Assembly (NCBI GenBank): GCA_002409445.1
Contig: DHNJ01000129.1
Span: 800-11,803 of the forward strand
Direction: 5' to 3'
From: Armatimonadetes bacterium UBA5419
GTDB lineage: Bacteria; Armatimonadota; UBA10988
Length of the DNA stretch: 11,004 nucleotides
Shown here: one piece after another, positions 6,386-11,004 of the stretch
How the letters are laid out: each line of letters begins with the position of its first letter
How positions within the stretch are numbered: position 1 is the first letter of the stretch
The notes under the pieces: generated by a model
Seen by the model: the letters and a program-made list of their open reading frames with translations, nothing else
Database searches by the model: none
What the model was told of the DNA's origin: nothing
Made by a program: the position numbers and the translations under genes

Positions 6386-8104
6386 CTACTCCACTCCTTC
6401 CGGTTCCAGGATCGGCTCACCCGTATCACCGCCCGCGGGCACCATCGGCCACACGTTCTCTTCCTCGTTGACGATAAACTCTAGCAGAACCGGCCCGTCC
6501 TGCACGGTCCGCGCCCAGTCGATCGCGTCGTTGACCTGTTGGTCCGACCAGACCCGCCGCGCTTTGCCGCCGTAGGCTTCCATCAGCGCGCAGAAGTCGG
6601 GCGACAGCACGTCGGCCGGCGTCCCGTCGGGGGTCGGCTTGTCGTGCAACCAGGTCTCCGAGTAGTTCCGCTCGTGGAACAGCTCCTGCCACTGCCGGAC
6701 CATGCCCAGATAACCGTTGTTGATCAGCAGGATCTTGATCGGTGCCTTGGCGATCACCGCCACGGCCAGCTCCTGGATGTTCATCTGCAGGCTGCCGTCG
6801 CCGGTGACCAGCCAGACCTCGCGGTCGGGCCGCGCGAACCATGCGCCCAGCGCGAGCGGCAGGCCGGCGCCCATGGTGCCCAGGCCGCCCGAGGTCAGGA
6901 ACAGCCGTGGCTCCTTCGGCTGGTAGAACTGCGCCGCCCACATCTGGTGCTGGCCCACGTCCGTGCTGACGATCGCCCGCCCGCCGGTGGCCGCGGTCAG
7001 CTTCTCCAGCAGGTGCTGGGGCCGGATCTCGCCGTTTGGCCGCGCCACGTGGGCGACCAGCGGGTGCCGCTGCTTCCACTCGGCGACCTGCTGCTTCCAA
7101 GCGGCGCGGTCCCCGCTCGCGCAGGCCGGCGTCAGCGCGCGCAGCGCCTCGGCCACGGTCGCGTTGACGGGTGCGTCGGGGAAGCGGTTCTTGCCCAGCT
7201 CGGCCGCGTCGATATCGACATGGACGACCTTGGCCTCGGGGTTGAAGGTCGACAGCTTGCCGGTCACCCGGTCGTCGAACCGCGCGCCCAGCACAATCAT
7301 CGTGTCGCAGCGGGTGATCGCGTAATTGGCGTACGCGGCGCCGTGCATGCCCAGCATGCCCACGGACAACTCGTGATCCTCGGGGAAGGCGCCCTTGCCC
7401 ATCAGGGTCCAGGTCACCGGGATGTCGGTCTTCTCGGCGAACTCGAGCAGCTCGGGCGCCGCGTCCAAGCTACCGCCACCCACGTAAAGCGTTGGGCGGG
7501 TCGAGGCGTCGATCAGCGCCGCCGCGGCGGCAATCTGCTCGTCGAAGCTCGCGTTGACCGTCGGCGTGCCGCGCAGTTCGCTGGTCGGTACATCGATCGA
7601 CGCGAGACACTCGACCAGCTGCACGTCCTTCGGCACGTCGATGAGCACCGGCCCCGGCCGGCCCGAGCGCGCCAGATGGAACGCCTCGCGGATGATCTGG
7701 GGCAGCTCCTCGGGGTCCTGGACCAGATACGAGTGCTTGACGATCGGCAGGGTGATGCCGGTGACGTCGACCTCCTGGAAGCTGTCACGGCCAATCAGCG
7801 GCCGGGCCACCTGGCCGGTGATGAACACGGTCGGCACACTGTCCATGTAGCAGTCGGCGATACCGGTGACTAGGTTGGTCGCGCCGGGCCCGGAGGTGCC
7901 GATGGCCACGCCGACGCGGCCCGTGGTCCGCGCATAGCCGGCGGCCATGAACGCCGCGCCCTGCTCCTGGCGTACCAGAACATGGCGTAGGTCGACCTTG
8001 TGCAGCGCGTCGTAAAGCGGAATAACCGCGCCGCCAGGATAGCCGAAGACAACCTCGACTCCCTCGGCCTGCAGACACCTCAGAATCGCCTCTGCTCCGT
8101 TCAT
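6386..8104 (-). CDS. ilvB: Acetolactate synthase, large catalytic subunit
   Basis: This encodes 572 residues, full length for the family. It condenses two pyruvates to 2-acetolactate, or pyruvate with 2-ketobutyrate, using thiamine diphosphate, Mg2+ and FAD in the cytosol. The N-terminal thiamine-binding domain has FGYPGGAVIPLYDAL (20-34) and the catalytic Glu47 in RQEQGAA. The central FAD-binding domain covers about 190-325. The C-terminal domain carries the thiamine-diphosphate/Mg2+ motif, starting GDGS at 435-438 and ending LLINNGYLGM. The start ATG (complement of 8102-8104) is preceded by AGAGGAGA at 8111-8118. The N-terminus MNGAEAIL matches the usual family start. It is the first gene of the operon and sits directly behind a T-box leader whose terminator ends about 20 bases upstream. 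No key residue appears to be missing. Confidence 0.97.
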   Translation of the reverse strand: MNGAEAILRCLQAEGVEVVFGYPGGAVIPLYDALHKVDLRHVLVRQEQGAAFMAAGYARTTGRVGVAIGTSGPGATNLVTGIADCYMDSVPTVFITGQVARPLIGRDSFQEVDVTGITLPIVKHSYLVQDPEELPQIIREAFHLARSGRPGPVLIDVPKDVQLVECLASIDVPTSELRGTPTVNASFDEQIAAAAALIDASTRPTLYVGGGSLDAAPELLEFAEKTDIPVTWTLMGKGAFPEDHELSVGMLGMHGAAYANYAITRCDTMIVLGARFDDRVTGKLSTFNPEAKVVHVDIDAAELGKNRFPDAPVNATVAEALRALTPACASGDRAAWKQQVAEWKQRHPLVAHVARPNGEIRPQHLLEKLTAATGGRAIVSTDVGQHQMWAAQFYQPKEPRLFLTSGGLGTMGAGLPLALGAWFARPDREVWLVTGDGSLQMNIQELAVAVIAKAPIKILLINNGYLGMVRQWQELFHERNYSETWLHDKPTPDGTPADVLSPDFCALMEAYGGKARRVWSDQQVNDAIDWARTVQDGPVLLEFIVNEEENVWPMVPAGGDTGEPILEPEGVE

Positions 8105-8124
8105 CGCCTATCTCCTCTGGCAAC

Positions 8125-8161
8125 AAAAAACCTCTCACCCACAGCAATAGGGGCGAGAGGT
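8125..8161 (-). terminator. Intrinsic terminator of the T-box leader
   Basis: On the minus strand ACCTCTCGCCC (8151-8161) pairs with GGGTGAGAGGT (8130-8140) through 11 pairs, one a G-U, around a 10-base loop. A run of six T follows (8125-8130). The 5' arm starts right after the conserved T-box sequence, so terminator and antiterminator compete, as in standard T-box leaders. It ends 20 bases before the ilvB start codon. Confidence 0.93.
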
Positions 8162-8416
8162 CCCGCGGTACCACCCTAGTTCAAACAGCATCGCCAGCGC
8201 GGCGCACGGCCGGCTGGGGCGTTCTGTTCCTCGTTCTTCGGTCGCGCTCTAACGGGCGCCACTCGGCTACTGGCTACTCGGCGCGTGCCGGCTCACCGTA
8301 GCGGCTCGGGAGCGACCTTCAGCGGACCACGACGCCGACATTGCAGCTACCTGCCGGCTCTCTGCGGACGTGGTGCTCGCCTACTCCTCTCCGTCCTCGC
8401 CTTTTTCCCACAACTA
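8125..8416 (-). promoter_or_regulatory. T-box leader controlling the ilvB operon
   Basis: Read on the minus strand, the leader carries the near-invariant T-box AGGGTGGTACCGCG (8164-8177), which offers UGGU to the acceptor end of an uncharged tRNA. Stem I is recognisable. AGTA (8382-8385) faces GAA (8318-8320) as the expected loop-E pair. ACCACG (8369-8374) pairs with CGTGGT (8326-8331). The distal part AGAGAGCCGGC (8353-8363) closes through GCCGGC/GTCGGC around GGTAGCTG. The best specifier candidate is GTC (valine) at 8314-8316, in the unpaired strand just after GAAG. GGT (glycine) overlaps it by two bases, but glycine tRNA has discriminator U, which does not fit UGGU, whereas Val, Ile and Leu tRNAs have A. 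When the tRNA is uncharged the antiterminator should form and ilvB-ilvN-ilvC should be transcribed. The middle of the leader (about 8180-8300) probably holds stems II and III, which I did not resolve. Confidence 0.92.
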
Positions 8417-8422
8417 GCATGC

Positions 8423-8450
8423 AGTATAAGGCAGGCCATCCGCTTGTCAA
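8423..8450 (-). promoter_or_regulatory. Promoter of the T-box/ilv operon
   Basis: On the minus strand a perfect -35 TTGACA (8445-8450) and -10 TATACT (8423-8428) are separated by 16 bases. The transcript should begin near 8416, just before the T-box leader, which agrees independently with the position of stem I. This is the strongest sigma-70-type promoter in the window. Confidence 0.85.
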
Positions 8451-8470
8451 CCCGCCCGCGCACCCGTGCT

Positions 8471-8498
8471 TTGACGCGCACCCCGCGCAGATTATACT
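8471..8498 (+). promoter_or_regulatory. Promoter of the histidine kinase gene (probable leaderless transcript)
   Basis: On the plus strand TTGACG (8471-8476) and TATACT (8493-8498) are separated by 16 bases, the same spacing and the same -10 as the divergent ilv promoter. The expected start point, 6-7 bases after the -10, falls at 8504-8505, on the GTG start codon of the kinase. No ribosome-binding site lies upstream of that codon. The two -35 hexamers are 20 bases apart, back to back. Confidence 0.75.
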
Positions 8499-8503
8499 TG
8501 GGC

Positions 8504-9559
8504 GTGCCAACGTCCCCGACCGGCTACGAATCCGCCGACCTGACGCTATGGTTGGCCGCCGAGCCGGGAGCCGTTGCCTTTTTCGATGCGGACAGTTGCC
8601 TCACCGCCTGCTCCGCGGGTTACGCCGCCCACTGGTCCGCCCAGCCCGCCGATCTGCGCGGCCTCGCGCGCACCGCGCTGCTGGCCCAGGTCGCGCCCGC
8701 CGCCGCCTGTCCCACCGACGACCACCCCTGGCACCTCGACCTGCCCGGCACCGGCCTGCGCTACCACGCCCAGCCGCTGCACACGCCCGACGGCGCGCTG
8801 CGCGGCTGGCGCGACGGACTCGAACCCGCCGCCCTGCCCCTGGGCGAGGCCGAGCAGTTGGCCTTCATCAGCCACGAGCTGCGCAACCCGCTGACCGCCA
8901 TGGTCGGCCACTGCGAAGCCCTGCGCGCCAGCCTTCCGCCCCTAGGCCCCGAAATCGACGAGCAACTTGCCACCATCGGCCGCAACGCCGCCTACCTGCT
9001 GCAGATGCTGAGTAACTTGCTCAACACCGCCCGCCTCCAAGCCGGCGCACTGCAGCCGACCTACAACTGGATCGATCCCTCGTCCCTGCTGGCCGATGCA
9101 CTGGCGACGGTCGAGCCGCAGCTGTCCGCGCGCGCTCTGCCGCCGGTGGTAACAATCGACCCGGACCTGCCCGACTTCCGCGGCGACGCGGTCCACATCC
9201 GCCAGATCCTGGTTAACCTGCTGTCCAACGCCGCCAAGTACGCCCCCGACGGCCCACTCGAATTGTGCGCCACCCTCGAGGGCAGCATCGTCCGCTTCGC
9301 CCTAACCGACCACGGGCCGGGCCTCACCACCGAGCAGCAGGCGCTGGTCTTCCAGCCGTTCTACCGCGTCGCCGGCAGCGCCGCGCGCACGCCGTCGACC
9401 GGGCTGGGCCTGGCCATCAGCCGCTGGCTGGCCGAGATGCTGGGTGGCTCGCTGAACGTCGAGTCGCAGTACGGACTCGGTGCGTCGTTCATCCTCGAGC
9501 TGCCGCTGCTGCCCACGCCGGTCAGTCGTCCCAGCGCGCCTCCGCTGGCCGCAGGGTGA
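8504..9559 (+). CDS. Soluble PAS-like sensor histidine kinase
   Basis: This encodes 351 residues from GTG 8504. I prefer this start because the longer in-frame ORF from 8285 would run antisense through the T-box leader and through this gene's own promoter. Residues about 15-105 resemble a degenerate PAS sensor domain (GAVAFFDADSCLTACSAGY). The HisKA dimerisation domain has the H-box FISHELRNPLTAMVGH with the phosphorylatable His124. The ATPase domain has the N-box ILVNLLSNAAKYAPDG (Asn242), the G1 box DHGPGL (Asp269), an F-box FQPFYR, and the G2 box STGLGLAISRW. There is no signal peptide or transmembrane helix, so it should sense a cytosolic cue. No response regulator gene is in view, so the kinase is orphan within this window and its target is unknown. 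It is divergent from the ilv operon, and its 3' end overlaps the convergent gene by 38 bases. Confidence 0.9.
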   Translation: MPTSPTGYESADLTLWLAAEPGAVAFFDADSCLTACSAGYAAHWSAQPADLRGLARTALLAQVAPAAACPTDDHPWHLDLPGTGLRYHAQPLHTPDGALRGWRDGLEPAALPLGEAEQLAFISHELRNPLTAMVGHCEALRASLPPLGPEIDEQLATIGRNAAYLLQMLSNLLNTARLQAGALQPTYNWIDPSSLLADALATVEPQLSARALPPVVTIDPDLPDFRGDAVHIRQILVNLLSNAAKYAPDGPLELCATLEGSIVRFALTDHGPGLTTEQQALVFQPFYRVAGSAARTPSTGLGLAISRWLAEMLGGSLNVESQYGLGASFILELPLLPTPVSRPSAPPLAAG

Positions 9560-11003
9560 TCCGCACCGCCGCCGACTGGATCCGTAGCGTCAACTGTCCC
9601 GCCGGTTCGACGTGGTACGTCTGCCACTCGGTGCGCGCGCCGCTCAGCGCCACGGCATGCCCTGGCACGAACCCACCCGGCGAGGTGATCGTCTGCTCGG
9701 GCCGGGCGGCGAAATGCTCCAGCCGCGCGCGCTGCTGACTGCCCGGCCGCAGCGCGTAGACGCCGCTATCCAGGCGCAGCAGTACCTCGGTCGCCGCCGG
9801 CGCCGCGACCCGCACCTGCGTGCCATCACTGGCCAGGCTGTCGCCCGGCCCGTAGACCCACAGCTCGATCTCGTCCGGCCCGTAGCGCACCACGCTGACC
9901 GCGCCGCCCATATCGACCGGCCAGGCGGTCAACGGCAACGCCTCGGCCAGCCGCCACTCGCCCGCGCCCAGCAGCGTCGTGAAGCGGTTGACCAGCGGCT
10001 CGACACCGAGCTCACCGGCCAGGTTCTGGCGCCGCAGGAAGTTAAGCCCGCCACCGAGGACCCGGCCGTCATCGCTCGGCAGGTCGACGGCCACCAGCCC
10101 CGCCTGTGGCGCGCGGCGCTCGAGCCAGAGCCGGTCGGCCCCGCGCGCCGCCCAGGTCCCGCCCGGCACCACGTCGCTGACCACCTCCAAGGGCGCCTTG
10201 TACCGCATAAGACCGTCGTGCAGCGGGGCGAAGAGCGGGTCGTCAGGCCCGAAGCCGGCCCACAACAGGCCCGAGGCGAACAGCGTCCGGCCGCGCCCGG
10301 TCGGCGTCTCGAACCAGCCGGCGACCGAGATGTCCTCCAGCCGGCGTGCGGCGATCTCGGCCTGCCGCGCGATCACCCGCGACCCGCCCAGCGGCGCGCA
10401 GAAGCTGGCCGGCGCGGCCAGTTGTGCGCGCGCGGCCCGCGGCCCAACGTTGTCCAGCGGCGTCAGCCCCGGCGCCAGGTCGGTCTTCTCGGCAATGACC
10501 ACCGAACCGGGCCCCGGCGCGCCCGCGGGCACCAGCGCCCACGGGTCCTCGCCCGGCAGCACCCGCGCCATCCGCGCCCGCAGGCCCGCGGGTAGGACCA
10601 CCTCGGCGACCTCGCGCAGGGCCAGCGGCGCCACCCCCAGCAGCCCCGCCATCTGCGGCATCATCCCCGGCCGCGGCCCGCGAAAGCCCTCGCTGGCCAC
10701 GCCCAGGTCGGTCACCAGCGTGCCGCCCGCCTCGACGTACTGCGTCAACGCTTCGATCTGCGCCTCGTCCAGGAACCAGGCCGCCGGTGCGAAGATCGTG
10801 CCGTAGCGCAGCAGCTCGGTGCGCGGGGCCAGCGCCGCGCCGCCGGCGTCGACGACAACCAGGTCGCGCGGCGTCAGCACGTCGAGCGGGCCGAACCGCG
10901 TGCCGCCGCGCAGCAGGTCGACCAGCCCCGCCGGCTCGTCGCCGCCCAGCGGGCTGTAGCCGTACCAGCCGCTGCCGTACTCCGCCGGGCCGGCCGCCCA
11001 CGG
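9522..11003 (-). CDS. Large protein with possible GATase-like domain (N-terminus outside window)
   Basis: The frame is open from the window edge (11003) to TGA (complement of 9522-9524), giving 493-494 visible residues; the start lies beyond the window. The first visible part is aligned on an alpha/beta pattern: LTPRDLVVVDAGGAALAP, then RYGTIFAPAAWFLDE, then IEALTQYVEAGGTLVTDLG. This resembles the class I glutamine-amidotransferase-like, trimerisation-type domain of GH42 beta-galactosidases and related glycoside hydrolases, in which the segment before AGGTLV is typical. The rest is rich in short beta strands, glycine and proline, and ends in a likely beta-sandwich (EWQTYHVEPAGQLTLRIQSAAVRITL). 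I cannot name an enzyme: any catalytic barrel would be upstream and is not seen. A carbohydrate-related role is an inference. The 3' end overlaps the kinase gene on the other strand. Confidence 0.75.
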   Translation of the reverse strand, partial: PWAAGPAEYGSGWYGYSPLGGDEPAGLVDLLRGGTRFGPLDVLTPRDLVVVDAGGAALAPRTELLRYGTIFAPAAWFLDEAQIEALTQYVEAGGTLVTDLGVASEGFRGPRPGMMPQMAGLLGVAPLALREVAEVVLPAGLRARMARVLPGEDPWALVPAGAPGPGSVVIAEKTDLAPGLTPLDNVGPRAARAQLAAPASFCAPLGGSRVIARQAEIAARRLEDISVAGWFETPTGRGRTLFASGLLWAGFGPDDPLFAPLHDGLMRYKAPLEVVSDVVPGGTWAARGADRLWLERRAPQAGLVAVDLPSDDGRVLGGGLNFLRRQNLAGELGVEPLVNRFTTLLGAGEWRLAEALPLTAWPVDMGGAVSVVRYGPDEIELWVYGPGDSLASDGTQVRVAAPAATEVLLRLDSGVYALRPGSQQRARLEHFAARPEQTITSPGGFVPGHAVALSGARTEWQTYHVEPAGQLTLRIQSAAVRITLRPAEARWDD

Positions 11004-11004
11004 C

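Noticed and set aside
6539..7873. 444-codon plus-strand open frame opposite ilvB.
   Set aside because: It lies wholly inside the certain ilvB gene and has the Arg/Gln/His-rich look of an antisense frame.
8285..8503. 73-residue N-terminal extension of the histidine kinase reading frame.
   Set aside because: It runs antisense through the T-box leader and over both promoters, its sequence is Arg/Pro-rich without a domain, and the plus-strand promoter lies at 8471-8498, so translation must begin after it.
9612..10595. 327-codon plus-strand open frame opposite the large minus-strand gene.
   Set aside because: Its Arg/Pro-rich composition without domains and the continuous alpha/beta pattern on the minus strand favour the minus-strand gene.
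1..11004. CRISPR arrays, tRNA or rRNA genes, insertion sequences, phage or defence genes.
   Set aside because: None was found by eye: no regularly spaced repeats, no cloverleaf with a T-arm, and no transposase- or integrase-like frame.

Overview
The window is very GC-rich, densely coding DNA of a bacterium. The best guess is Armatimonadota. The first gene encodes a prepilin-type protein whose N-terminal region and H-X9-DG ending are typical of that phylum and of Planctomycetota-like lineages. A GH27 alpha-galactosidase with NPCBM and putative-Ig modules, and a second large protein with a possible glycoside-hydrolase-like domain, fit a polysaccharide-degrading lifestyle. The taxon is an inference; no rRNA or other marker gene is present.

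Layout. (1) Plus strand, 1-3871: a 5'-truncated prepilin-like gene, a small membrane-anchored zinc-ribbon protein, a DUF1361 membrane protein and a secreted modular GH27 alpha-galactosidase, tightly spaced. (2) 3915-3944: a hairpin between convergent transcription units. (3) Minus strand, 8450 down to 3972: a branched-chain amino acid operon in the order promoter, T-box leader with intrinsic terminator, ilvB, ilvN, a small three-helix membrane protein, ilvC, and a PII gene. (4) Plus strand, 8471-9559: a promoter and a soluble PAS-like histidine kinase, divergent from the ilv operon and probably read from a leaderless GTG start. (5) Minus strand, 9522 to the window end: the C-terminal 494 residues of a large protein with a possible glutamine-amidotransferase-like domain; its 3' end overlaps that of the kinase gene by 38 bp.

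How the genes work together. IlvB and IlvN form acetolactate synthase, and IlvC carries out the next step towards valine, isoleucine and leucine. The T-box leader ties expression of these genes to uncharged tRNA; the best specifier candidate is GTC (valine). The PII protein at the end of the operon would place a 2-oxoglutarate/ATP/ADP sensor under the same amino acid control. A possible second promoter in front of ilvC could uncouple ilvC and the PII gene from the T-box.

Most notable points: the T-box leader on an ilv operon in this type of genome, the PII gene in that operon, an IlvC cofactor loop that lacks the usual NADPH-phosphate ligands and suggests NADH use, and the back-to-back promoter pair with a probable leaderless kinase transcript. 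I found no CRISPR array, tRNA, rRNA, insertion sequence or phage gene. I did not see a clearly novel multi-gene system; the novelty here lies in regulation and in the composition of the operon.
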